From: an uncultured Rhodospirillales bacterium
GTDB lineage: Bacteria > Pseudomonadota > Alphaproteobacteria > ATCC43930 > CGMCC-115725
Direction: 5' to 3'
Length of the DNA: 48,519 nucleotides
Assembly: GCA_903822185.1 (NCBI GenBank)
Contig: CAIJOA010000002.1
Coordinates: forward strand, 1-48,519
The notes under the pieces are model-generated. The model saw nothing but the letters and a program-made list of their open reading frames with translations. It was not told where the DNA came from and ran no database searches. Below are positions 18,171 to 25,676 of the stretch, in pieces. Position 1 is the stretch's first letter; the number at the start of each line of letters is the position of its first letter. The translations under genes were made by a program, and so were the position numbers.

Positions 18171-18926
18171 TTATCGGGAGAGCGCCTTCACCCGGCGGAC
18201 GAGGTTGCGGCGCGGACGCAGGACAGCAAACCCGGCAAGCGCGGCGGCGAAGATGAGGAAAGCGGATGGTTCAGGAACGTTCGTGCCTGAACTACCCGAT
18301 CCACCGGAGCCGCCGCCCGATCCGCTACCGGAGGAAGCCGTCAGGCTCGCGAAGTTCAGCGTGAAACTCGTCGAAGCCATGTTGCCGTACTCGGCCGACG
18401 AGCCGGTATTCACGGCAACGCCGCTGAAGCTGAGATTGAGATCGTTGACATTGGCGTCGTTTGCAAAGAAGCCGCTCTTGGTCAGATCGACTGCGTTCAG
18501 CGATACGCTGTAACCGCTGCCGCCGAAGCTGAGATAGATCGCATCGTTTCCGCTGGAACCGAGCGACAGCGAATTGGTCGTCGAGCCGGTGAAGAGCTGC
18601 GTATAGCTCTGCCCGCCTGCCATCATCGTCAGCGTTTGGGTGAAGCTGGAGTTTCCGTTTGTGCTCCAATTACACGACGTGGTCGAGGTGCTGGCGCCGC
18701 AACTGCTGGTGCCGATCGACGCAGTATCGAAGCTGATGGTCGCGGTGAAACTGTCGCCCGTGAGGCTGCCGCCGCCAAACAGATTGGAGGAATCGTATCC
18801 GGTCGCGACCGAGCCTGAAAAGCTCAGCGTGACAGGCGTGGCTTTCGCCGTTCCAACCATCCCCATCATCAACAGCCCAGTCATCATCAGGATGACGATA
18901 CGGCTCGACGGCAAAATCGATTTCAA
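18171..18926 (-). CDS. PEP-CTERM sorting-domain secreted protein
   Basis: This exported 251-residue protein starts at a TTG preceded by GAGGAGAG. The signal peptide runs to about residue 29 (GTAKATP). The mature part is rich in Ser, Thr, Gly and Asn with beta-type alternation, and holds one close Cys pair near residues 77 and 86. A Ser/Gly linker leads to the C-terminal sorting signal: VPEPSAF, a hydrophobic helix (LIFAAALAGFAVL) and an Arg-rich tail (RPRR). Such tails are recognised by exosortase and removed. No exosortase gene lies in the window. The function of the body is unknown; this class is usually linked to exopolysaccharide or biofilm. Confidence 0.85.
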   Translation of the reverse strand: MKSILPSSRIVILMMTGLLMMGMVGTAKATPVTLSFSGSVATGYDSSNLFGGGSLTGDSFTATISFDTASIGTSSCGASTSTTSCNWSTNGNSSFTQTLTMMAGGQSYTQLFTGSTTNSLSLGSSGNDAIYLSFGGSGYSVSLNAVDLTKSGFFANDANVNDLNLSFSGVAVNTGSSAEYGNMASTSFTLNFASLTASSGSGSGGGSGGSGSSGTNVPEPSAFLIFAAALAGFAVLRPRRNLVRRVKALSR

Positions 18927-19097
18927 GGGTCTCTCCTCGTCACGGAATTCACAAACACAACGCGTTACGGCGTGCGGTGATGTTCGCTCCGGCGAGGTGG
19001 ATCAAACGTAAAGACACGGGTGAATAAGCCGAAATATCGCAGCGTATTTAACAGGAATTTTAGATAAAATTTCGACGTGTTCGATCGAGTTAAAACC

Positions 19098-19122
19098 GGA
19101 ACCCTCACCCTGCTTCCGGGTT
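19098..19122 (+). promoter_or_regulatory. EcfG-like (general stress response) promoter
   Basis: GGAAC (19098-19102) and GGTT (19119-19122) are spaced by 16 bases. This is close to the alphaproteobacterial EcfG consensus GGAAC-N16/17-CGTT, with one mismatch in the -10. The predicted start near 19130 would leave a leader of about 36 bases to the ATG at 19166, which carries a good Shine-Dalgarno. This is inference from the motif. Confidence 0.4.
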
Positions 19123-19165
19123 GATGGGTACCTGCCAAGATTTGGCGTCGAATATGAGGGACCTC

Positions 19166-19459
19166 ATGCGTAGCACGATCAAAATCGCACTCGTCGGCCT
19201 CGCCTTGGCCGGCGGTTCATTGACCGCCGGTTTGCCTGCCAAAGCGGACACGACCACGATCGGCATCAGCGAAGGCGGAATTGCCTTCGGCTATAGCGAC
19301 GGTTATTGGGACCGTGGCCATCAATGGCATACCTGGCGAGACCAGAACGAAGCCACGAGCTGGCGCGATCAAAATCACGATCATTATTTCGATCGCAAAC
19401 ACGACGTCGATCATGATCAGGGATGGCGCGATAACGACCACTGGTGGGATCGCCACTAA
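19166..19459 (+). CDS. Small secreted His/Asp/Trp-rich protein of unknown function
   Basis: This is a 97-residue product. The ATG at 19166 follows GAGGG by five bases; two in-frame ATGs upstream lack such a site. A signal peptide ends PAKAD near residue 27. The mature part is about 70 residues, strongly hydrophilic, with many Asp, His and Trp. It contains a short imperfect repeat WRDQN, WRDQN, WRDND and the end DNDHWWDRH. Such composition suggests metal binding or an envelope stress role, but I do not recognise the family. A perfect 11-bp hairpin terminator follows directly, so it is probably transcribed alone. An EcfG-like promoter lies upstream. Confidence 0.75.
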   Translation: MRSTIKIALVGLALAGGSLTAGLPAKADTTTIGISEGGIAFGYSDGYWDRGHQWHTWRDQNEATSWRDQNHDHYFDRKHDVDHDQGWRDNDHWWDRH

Positions 19460-19465
19460 AAACCA

Positions 19466-19497
19466 GAAAGCCCGGCTTAATGCCGGGCTTTCTTTTT
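19466..19497. terminator. Bidirectional intrinsic terminator
   Basis: The arms GAAAGCCCGGC (19466-19476) and GCCGGGCTTTC (19482-19492) form an 11-bp perfect stem with a 5-base loop. A T5 tract follows on the plus strand, and A's precede the stem, giving T's on the minus strand. It sits between the convergent secreted-protein gene and the DoxX gene, ending both transcripts. Confidence 0.9.
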
Positions 19498-19501
19498 GTG
19501 C

Positions 19502-19978
19502 TTAGAGTTCTTTGCCGATCTTTCGATCCAGCGAATAAGGACCACCGCCACGCAGCGAGATGGTGAAGATCACCAGTCCCCACAAGAAGGGATATTCCCA
19601 ACCACCGCCCGGCGAGCTGAAGGAGAAGCCGTTACCGAAATGCGCCATGAAGGTGATGACGACAAACTCGATCGCGATCGACGCCGCGATTGGCCGCGTG
19701 AATAGCCCCAAGATCAGGCATACGGCGCCAATCGTTTCATTGAAGAAGATGAGGTAAGCGAACGGCAGCGCCGGCTCGATGCCACGCTTGACGAGGCCGC
19801 CGGCAAAACCGGTGATGCCCGGCCCCATGATTTTGACGATGCCGTGAACGAGCAGAATGCCGCCGACCGTCAGGCGTAACAGCGGATAGGAAAGATCGCG
19901 AACCACGTTATAGAAAGGCGCGAGCGCCGGAACGAGCAAACGAGGCTCGCTGGCGGGAACCTGATCGAGTTGTGTCAT
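19502..19978 (-). CDS. DoxX-family membrane protein
   Basis: This is an inner-membrane protein of 158 residues with four hydrophobic segments. Family features are the N-terminal helix with LRLTVGGILLVHGIVKIMG, the segment GAVCLILGLFTRPIAASIAIEFVVITFMAHF, and GWEYPFLWGLV. DoxX proteins are small quinone-related or redox-associated membrane proteins whose exact role differs among members; some act in thiosulfate oxidation or oxidative-stress complexes. The gene stands alone, with a terminator shared with the converging small secreted-protein gene. Confidence 0.88.
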   Translation of the reverse strand: MTQLDQVPASEPRLLVPALAPFYNVVRDLSYPLLRLTVGGILLVHGIVKIMGPGITGFAGGLVKRGIEPALPFAYLIFFNETIGAVCLILGLFTRPIAASIAIEFVVITFMAHFGNGFSFSSPGGGWEYPFLWGLVIFTISLRGGGPYSLDRKIGKEL

Positions 19979-20072
19979 TCTGACCCCTTCACGCGATTAC
20001 GTCGAAGGGTGGATCTTACAAACGATTTGCCGGCTACCCTCTCACAACTCGGTGATGCGCGGTTTAAGGGCT

Positions 20073-20312
20073 CTAGTCGTTTGGTTTGGGCCGGCGGTGA
20101 ATGACGACTTCGGTAAGCGCCGGGTTCTCCGCGCGCATATGCAGTTCGACCTGTCCCACCATCGCAGCCAGCTTCTCACGCTCGGTGTCGTCAGGCGTGC
20201 CGGGGTCGAGATCGGTTTCTACGATCACCTTGTAAGCGGACGGTGCATCGGGTTGGGGGTCGGGTTGGGTCGTGACGCTGAAGATATGCGGGTTCTCATC
20301 GACCAAGGCCAT
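20073..20312 (-). CDS. Small hypothetical protein, 79 residues
   Basis: I do not recognise a family. From the ATG at about 20312 the protein begins MALVDENPHIFSVTTQP. It is acidic and Pro/Asp-rich in the middle (DPGTPDDTEREKLAAM) and ends in a beta-like segment plus a basic tail (VVIHRRPKPND). It has no signal peptide or membrane helix, so it is probably cytoplasmic. A GGAG box eight bases upstream supports this start. A GTG at 20402 would add 30 residues, which look less coding-like. A hairpin terminator at 20493-20530 precedes it on the minus strand, so it probably has its own promoter. Confidence 0.5.
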   Translation of the reverse strand: MALVDENPHIFSVTTQPDPQPDAPSAYKVIVETDLDPGTPDDTEREKLAAMVGQVELHMRAENPALTEVVIHRRPKPND

Positions 20313-20492
20313 CGTCGCTTCTCCAACCAATACCGGCGCCGCGGTCAAACTGTCGCGCTTTCCATTCTTACTGGAAATTTTACCGGTTGGTAAGAATTGC
20401 ACCGTCAGGATGAGCGGGCCACATAACGAACTTTAGGCGACATCCGTTCATACCGCTTTCCGCGAGAAGACGGTCGGATGGTGACAAAACTG

Positions 20493-20530
20493 AGCCCCGC
20501 TCTCGATCCCCCTCGAGAGCGGGGCTTTTT
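20493..20530. terminator. Intrinsic terminator
   Basis: A 13-bp perfect stem (AGCCCCGCTCTCG with CGAGAGCGGGGCT) closes an 8-base loop. T5 follows on the plus strand, and CAGTTTT follows on the minus strand. It lies just past the end of the minus-strand aldehyde dehydrogenase gene (20541) and should end that transcript. Confidence 0.85.
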
Positions 20531-20540
20531 ATGTCGTGCC

Positions 20541-21974
20541 TCAGACCTGGCTGATGAACTTGGTCTGAAGATAAGCGTCGAGACCTTCGGTGCCGCCTTC
20601 CGAGCCGTAGCCACTTTCCTTCACCCCGCCGAACGGTGTTTCCGGGACATTGATCTGGAAGGTGTTGATGCCGACCATGCCTGTTTCCAGCGCATCCCCG
20701 ACAGCAGCGGCGGTATGGACCGATTCCGTGAAGGCGTAGCTGGCAAGGCCATAGGGCAAGCGGTTCGCCTGCTTGATCACCTCGTCGAAGGTCGAGAAGC
20801 GGTTGACGACTGCGACCGGTCCGAACGGCTCGAGTTCCATGATGCGCGAATCAAGCGGTACGTCGGCCAGGACTGTCGGCTGCCAGAACCAGCCCTCATT
20901 ACCGATACGTCCACCGCCGGTGGTCATTTTGGCGCCGTGGTCGCGCGCATCGGCGATGAGGCTTTCCATCGCCTCAATGCGGCGGGGATTGGCCATCGGA
21001 CCCATCTTCGATGTCGCGGCGAGGCCGTTGCCGACCGGCAGGTTTTTCGACAGTTCGGTGAACTTGGCGACGAACCGATCGTGCAGCTTTTCATGGACAT
21101 AAAAACGCGTCGGAGAGACGCAGACTTGCCCGGCGTTGCGATACTTGCTGGCGACGGAAGCCTCGGCCGCCTTTTCCGGATCGGCATCCTCGAAGACGAT
21201 GACAGGTGCATGACCACCCAGTTCCAGCGTTGTGCGCTTCACGCCCTCGGCGGCAAGCTTGGCCAACAATTTGCCGACAGCGGTCGAGCCGGTGAAGGTG
21301 ATCTTGCGAATGACCGGCGAGGCGATGAGATATTCGGATACCTCCGACGGTATGCCGAAGACGACATTGAGCACGCCCGGCGGCAGGCCGCCATCGGTGA
21401 TCGCGCGCGCCAGCGCCAAGGCGGCGCCGGGTGTTTCTTCTGCCGGTTTCAGGATGACGGAACAGCCGGCGGCGAGAGCGGACGAAACCTTGCGTGTTGG
21501 CAGATTGACCGGGAAGTTCCACGGGGTGAAGGCGGCAACCGGACCGATTGGTTCCTTCATCACCATCTGACGGTGACCGGCGACGCGGGGTGGCACCAGC
21601 CGGCCATAAGCGCGGCGGCCTTCTTCCGCGTTCCATTCGAAGAGATCCGCGGCCGAGCCGACTTCGAGGCGTGCTTCGGCAATCGGCTTGCCCTGCTCCA
21701 TCGTCATCAGCGTCGCGATATGTTCCTGACGTTCGCGGATGACCGTCGCAATCTTGCGCAGAACCTTGCTGCGGTCGAACGGCGAGACGTTCTTCCAGAG
21801 GGCGAAACCGCGCTGCGCCGCTTCGAGGGCACGGTCGAGATCTTTCTTCGATGCGTGCGGCAGCATGCCGATCGTTTCACCGGTCGCGGGATTGACCACC
21901 GGCTGTTCCGCCCGGCCTTCGCCGGAAACCCATTCGCCGCCGATCAAGAGCTCGAGTTTGTCATACGTAGGCAT
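20541..21974 (-). CDS. gabD: NAD(P)-dependent succinate-semialdehyde dehydrogenase family
   Basis: This 477-residue aldehyde dehydrogenase has the catalytic Glu in LELGGHAPV and the catalytic Cys near residue 285 (NAGQVCVSPTRF). The cofactor-loop segment FTGSTAVGK and the PFGGVKESGYG end are typical of the GabD subgroup. The reaction is oxidation of succinate semialdehyde, or a related semialdehyde, to the acid. The ATG is preceded by GGGGAG with good spacing. It is divergent from a second aldehyde dehydrogenase; the 176 bases between hold a perfect 8+8 dyad (22063-22086) that could control both. The exact substrate is inferred from the subgroup only. Confidence 0.85.
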   Translation of the reverse strand: MPTYDKLELLIGGEWVSGEGRAEQPVVNPATGETIGMLPHASKKDLDRALEAAQRGFALWKNVSPFDRSKVLRKIATVIRERQEHIATLMTMEQGKPIAEARLEVGSAADLFEWNAEEGRRAYGRLVPPRVAGHRQMVMKEPIGPVAAFTPWNFPVNLPTRKVSSALAAGCSVILKPAEETPGAALALARAITDGGLPPGVLNVVFGIPSEVSEYLIASPVIRKITFTGSTAVGKLLAKLAAEGVKRTTLELGGHAPVIVFEDADPEKAAEASVASKYRNAGQVCVSPTRFYVHEKLHDRFVAKFTELSKNLPVGNGLAATSKMGPMANPRRIEAMESLIADARDHGAKMTTGGGRIGNEGWFWQPTVLADVPLDSRIMELEPFGPVAVVNRFSTFDEVIKQANRLPYGLASYAFTESVHTAAAVGDALETGMVGINTFQINVPETPFGGVKESGYGSEGGTEGLDAYLQTKFISQV

Positions 21975-22062
21975 CGGACAATTCTCCCCAGACGCGAAAG
22001 CGTGAATTGGCTTTGGCGCGCGATGGCTGCGCCGTGACGGCGCGAACTTATTCTTGCGCCCT

Positions 22063-22086
22063 CGTTATATTTCGATAGATATAACG
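22063..22086. promoter_or_regulatory. Operator-like perfect dyad between divergent aldehyde dehydrogenase genes
   Basis: CGTTATAT (22063-22070) and ATATAACG (22079-22086) are perfect inverted repeats separated by 8 bases. They lie in an AT-rich patch of an otherwise GC-rich divergent intergenic region. The size fits a dimeric helix-turn-helix repressor site. No regulator gene is adjacent. Confidence 0.5.
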
Positions 22087-22150
22087 GGTTCGTGCGTGCC
22101 GCAAGGGCGAAAAGTTGTCGCGCGGCATGAGAAAAACCCGGGAGCAAACG

Positions 22151-23617
22151 ATGACCGACACCGCAGCGAAAACCTATCAGCAATATATCGCCGGCAAGTG
22201 GAGCGACGCCGAAGGCGCGCGGACTTTCGAGGATTTCGATCCCTTCACCGGCAAGGTCGTTGCACGCATTCCTTCGGCCAGCAAGGCGGATACGCAACGC
22301 GCGATCACCGCCGCGTCCGAGGCGTTCCCCGCCTGGGCCGCAATGCCGCCGATTGCCAAGCAGAAATTGTTCCTGCGTGCTGCCGATGTCGTCGAGCGCC
22401 GCATTCCCGATCTCGTCTCGATCCTCGCACGCGAAACCGGCTGCGGCCGCGCCTTCGCGATGTTCCAGATCCAATGGTCAATTAGCCTACTGCGTCAGGT
22501 CGCCGACTGGGGCTATCGCCCGGTCGGCGAAGTCTTCCGCTCGGACGGTCCCGGCAAATTTGCGATGGCGGTGCGTAAGCCCTTGGGCGTCGTTGCCGGT
22601 ATCACGCCGTGGAACGGCGCGCATAACCTCGCTTGGCGTACCGCGCTGCTGCCGATGGCCTTCGGCAATACGATGGTGTTGAAGCCGTCGGAAGAAGCGC
22701 CAATCGCGGCCGGGTTGATCCTCGCAGAAATTCTTCACGAAGCGGAATTCCCCGCGGGCGTCTTCAATGTCATCACCCATGGCCCGGGCGAAGCCGGTCC
22801 GGTCGCGGATGCGATGTTCGAAAGCCCCGCCGTCCGCAGCATCAATTTCACCGGCTCGTCGGCGACCGGCCGTATGCTGGCCGAACGCGCGGGCAAGACG
22901 CTGAAGCGTATCGTCCTGGAACTCGGCGGCTACAATCCGTTGATCGTATTGAAAGACGCCGACATCGCCCAGGCGGTCAACACGACGGCGTTCGGCGCCT
23001 TCTTCCATCAGGGTCAAATCTGCATGAACACCCGCAAGGTGTTCGTCGAACGCGCCATCGCCGACGACTACACGCAGCGCCTCGTCGAAAAGACCAAGGG
23101 CCTCAAGATCGGCGATCCGAACATTCCGACGACCGTGATCGGGCCGCTGATCAACGACCGTGCGTTGCAGATGGTGAAGGAACGCGTCGAGGAAGCCGTC
23201 TCGAAAGGTGCGCGTATCCTGACCGGCGGCACGCATGAGGGCCGCGTTTATCACCCGACCATTCTCGCCGATGTGCCGGCGAGCAGTATCGTCAACACCG
23301 AGGAAACCTTCGGGCCCGTCCTCATCATCGAGGCGGTCGATAGCGCCGAGGAAGCCCTCACCAAGGCGACGGCGACGCGCTATGGCCTCTGCGCGGCGAT
23401 CCTGACAGGCGACCAGGAAAAGGGCATGGCGCTGGCCGAACGGTTCGATGCGGGCATGGTCCACGTCAACGGCCCGACCATGGCCGGTGAACCCGCTTTG
23501 CCCAATGGCGGCGTGAAGGATAGCGGTTGGGGCCGTTCGGGCTACAATGCCGTCGAAGACTTCACCGAGGTTCGGCTGACTACGCTGACGCGTGGCGCCA
23601 TGACCTTTCCGTTCTGA
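22151..23617 (+). CDS. Aldehyde dehydrogenase, benzaldehyde/vanillin-type
   Basis: This is a 488-residue NAD(P)+-dependent enzyme. The ATG at 22151 has a GGGAG box six bases upstream; the in-frame ATG at 22115 does not. It carries the catalytic Glu in LELGGYNPL, the catalytic Cys near residue 290 (HQGQICMNTRKVF), FTGSSATGRM and the C-terminal GGVKDSGWGRSG. The pattern around the active site resembles benzaldehyde, vanillin and salicylaldehyde dehydrogenases more than GabD. It runs divergently from gabD and is followed after 42 bases by a zinc alcohol dehydrogenase. The pair could carry an aromatic alcohol through aldehyde to acid. Confidence 0.88.
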   Translation: MTDTAAKTYQQYIAGKWSDAEGARTFEDFDPFTGKVVARIPSASKADTQRAITAASEAFPAWAAMPPIAKQKLFLRAADVVERRIPDLVSILARETGCGRAFAMFQIQWSISLLRQVADWGYRPVGEVFRSDGPGKFAMAVRKPLGVVAGITPWNGAHNLAWRTALLPMAFGNTMVLKPSEEAPIAAGLILAEILHEAEFPAGVFNVITHGPGEAGPVADAMFESPAVRSINFTGSSATGRMLAERAGKTLKRIVLELGGYNPLIVLKDADIAQAVNTTAFGAFFHQGQICMNTRKVFVERAIADDYTQRLVEKTKGLKIGDPNIPTTVIGPLINDRALQMVKERVEEAVSKGARILTGGTHEGRVYHPTILADVPASSIVNTEETFGPVLIIEAVDSAEEALTKATATRYGLCAAILTGDQEKGMALAERFDAGMVHVNGPTMAGEPALPNGGVKDSGWGRSGYNAVEDFTEVRLTTLTRGAMTFPF

Positions 23618-23659
23618 TCGACCCGTTCCGATCAGACAGATGCGCGCAGGGGGAAACGA

Positions 23660-24658
23660 ATGTCCACGATGAAAGCCGTTGTCGCAAAGACACCCGGTGC
23701 GCCCTTGGTTATGATCGAGCGGGAGATCCCCGCACCGGGCGAGAACGAAGTTTTGATCAAGGTCGAAGCTTGCGGCATCTGCCGCGGTGACGCCGCGACC
23801 AAGGATGCCCGGCACGGCATTGCCCTGCCCCGTGTTCCCGGCCACGAGGTCGTCGGCACGATCGCCTCGATCGGTCCCACAGGATCACGCTTCGCCGTCG
23901 GACAACGGGTCGGGGTTGGTTGGCGGGCCGGTGCCTGCCGCAAATGCGACAATTGCCGCGCCGGCAAGCTCGCCGCCTGTACCAACATGCTGGTGACCGG
24001 ACAGTCGATCGATGGCGGATACGCTGAATATATGATCGGGCACGAGGATGGTCTGGTCACTATTCCGGAGGGCATCGCCTCGGCCGATGCGGCACCGCTG
24101 CTCTGCGCCGGGCGAACCACCTTCTCATCGTTGCGCACCGCGGGCGCGGCCAAGGGCGACCTCGTCGCCGTGCATGGCATCGGCGGGCTTGGCCATCTTG
24201 CGATTCAGTATGCCGCCCGCCTCGGCTGCCGCGTCGTCGCGCTGTCACATGGAAATTCCAAGGAAGCCCTTGCCCGCTCGCTCGGTGCGGAATTCTACAT
24301 CAACACCAGTGACAGCGATCCGGTAGCGGCGCTGAAGGCCCTAGGTGGGCCGAAGGTTCTCGTCTGCACCGCGCCTAATGCCAAAGAAATCTCGCGGCTC
24401 ATTCCCGGTATCGGCCGCAGCGGCCATATGGTCATTATCGGTTCCACGGAAGAGCCGCTGACCGTTCCGGGCCATGCGCTCATCGCCGGCCTGACGATGT
24501 CGGGCTCGGGCCGTACGACCATCGACGAAGCTTTGCGTTTCAGCGCCGAAACCGGGGTGCGGCCCATGATCGAAACCTTCCCCCTGGCCGAGGCAGCCAA
24601 AGGCTTCGACAAGATGATGGATTCAACGGTTCATTTCCGCGCCGTCCTGACGATGTAG
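23660..24658 (+). CDS. Zinc-dependent alcohol dehydrogenase (MDR family)
   Basis: This is a 332-residue medium-chain dehydrogenase. Catalytic zinc ligands are Cys38 in CGICRGD and His in VPGHEVVG near residue 62. The structural zinc lobe shows four cysteines around residues 93-107 (ACRKCDNCRAGKLAAC). The NAD-binding glycine motif is VHGIGGLGHLAIQYA. It lies 42 bases after the aromatic-type aldehyde dehydrogenase and probably shares its transcript, suggesting alcohol to aldehyde to acid oxidation. Similar sequences are often called AdhP or alcohol dehydrogenase. The substrate is not determined. Confidence 0.9.
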   Translation: MSTMKAVVAKTPGAPLVMIEREIPAPGENEVLIKVEACGICRGDAATKDARHGIALPRVPGHEVVGTIASIGPTGSRFAVGQRVGVGWRAGACRKCDNCRAGKLAACTNMLVTGQSIDGGYAEYMIGHEDGLVTIPEGIASADAAPLLCAGRTTFSSLRTAGAAKGDLVAVHGIGGLGHLAIQYAARLGCRVVALSHGNSKEALARSLGAEFYINTSDSDPVAALKALGGPKVLVCTAPNAKEISRLIPGIGRSGHMVIIGSTEEPLTVPGHALIAGLTMSGSGRTTIDEALRFSAETGVRPMIETFPLAEAAKGFDKMMDSTVHFRAVLTM

Positions 24659-24765
24659 GTCCAAATCCGCGGTCGGGTGCGCTTATTTGCCCACTCGGTT
24701 TGCGCCCCGCATGACCTAAATTGGGCCTCTGCCAGTTGCATCGACGCAACGCAAGGAGCCCTGTC

Positions 24766-25302
24766 ATGGACATCAGCAAAATTCCGGTCGGACGCAATCC
24801 GCCCTACGACATCAACGTCCTCGTCGAGATTCCGCAGGGCGGCCTGCCTGTCAAATACGAGTTCGATAAAGCGTCAGGCGCGATCTTCGTCGATCGCTTC
24901 CTTCACACCGCAATGTTCTATCCCGGTAATTACGGCTTCGTGCCGCACACGCTGTCGCTCGACGGCGATCCGATCGACGTGCTGATCGTCGGCCCGATCG
25001 CGGTCGTCCCCGGCGCGATCATTCGCTGCCGGCCGATCGGCGTCTTGATGATGAAAGACGAAGCCGGTCCTGACGAGAAGATCCTCGCCGTCCCGGTCGA
25101 TGCGTTGCATCCGTTCTACAGCGGCGTCGAATCCTACGAAGACTTGCCGCAAATACTCTGCGAACAGATCGCCCATTTCTTCACCCACTACAAAGACCTC
25201 GAGAAGGACAAATGGGTCGAAGTCGTGCGTTGGGCAGGTCCCGTCGAAGCCGCTGAACTCGTAACGGCCTCGATGGAGCGGGCGAAGAAGCCGGGCGGCT
25301 GA
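24766..25302 (+). CDS. ppa: Inorganic pyrophosphatase
   Basis: This cytoplasmic Mg2+-dependent enzyme hydrolyses pyrophosphate to phosphate. The start at 24766 has an AAGGAG box seven bases upstream. The 178-residue length is that of bacterial family I enzymes. The metal-binding signature is clear: D66, D68 and D71 in LDGDPIDVLIVG, with YEFDK and FYPGNYGFVPHTLS typical of the fold. It has its own upstream region of 107 bases with no strong promoter seen. It converges on a small lipoprotein gene with only two bases between the stops. Confidence 0.97.
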   Translation: MDISKIPVGRNPPYDINVLVEIPQGGLPVKYEFDKASGAIFVDRFLHTAMFYPGNYGFVPHTLSLDGDPIDVLIVGPIAVVPGAIIRCRPIGVLMMKDEAGPDEKILAVPVDALHPFYSGVESYEDLPQILCEQIAHFFTHYKDLEKDKWVEVVRWAGPVEAAELVTASMERAKKPGG

Positions 25303-25304
25303 GG

Positions 25305-25505
25305 TTATTTGGAACCGGGGACTCTCATCCAGCCCTTATCCTCGTAAGCGTCGGCACAATTCAGGACATGGGCCGCCGAACCCGAAAAACGCGAATCATC
25401 CAGGCATTGCGCCGTCGCCCCGGTCTTGGGATTCATCATCGTAACGGGCGCCGTTCCTCCACCGCAGCCCGATAGAAGCAGCAGGATTGGCAAGGCGTAT
25501 CTCAT
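25305..25505 (-). CDS. Small predicted lipoprotein, 66 residues
   Basis: I do not recognise a family. The ATG at 25505 has a GGAG box five bases upstream. The N terminus MRYALPILLLLSGC is a short lipoprotein signal with the lipobox Cys at residue 14, followed by a Gly tract. The mature part is about 50 residues with two further Cys (QCLDDSRFSG and LNCADAYEDKGW) that could form a disulfide. It probably sits in the periplasm on a lipid anchor. Its 3' end is two bases from the ppa stop. Confidence 0.7.
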   Translation of the reverse strand: MRYALPILLLLSGCGGGTAPVTMMNPKTGATAQCLDDSRFSGSAAHVLNCADAYEDKGWMRVPGSK

Positions 25506-25676
25506 AGAGACTCCTTCAGATGAGGCTGGCTCATGCAGCACGCCCATTGCGGCTTAATTCGAAAGGGACATAAGGCACTTAAGGCAGAAGACGACCTGCC
25601 GCTGAATCGCGGCGCCGGCTTGTCTTTGCATGCGCCCTATTTCCCGGGACCACCAACTTTATGTTTCGGCAACCCG

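Noticed and set aside
20478-22037. 519-residue open frame opposite the gabD-type gene
   Set aside because: It is the antisense shadow of a well-supported aldehyde dehydrogenase. High GC keeps the opposite strand open; no domain is visible.
22487-23845. 452-residue open frame opposite the second aldehyde dehydrogenase
   Set aside because: Antisense shadow of a clear aldehyde dehydrogenase gene, with His/Arg-rich composition and no motif.
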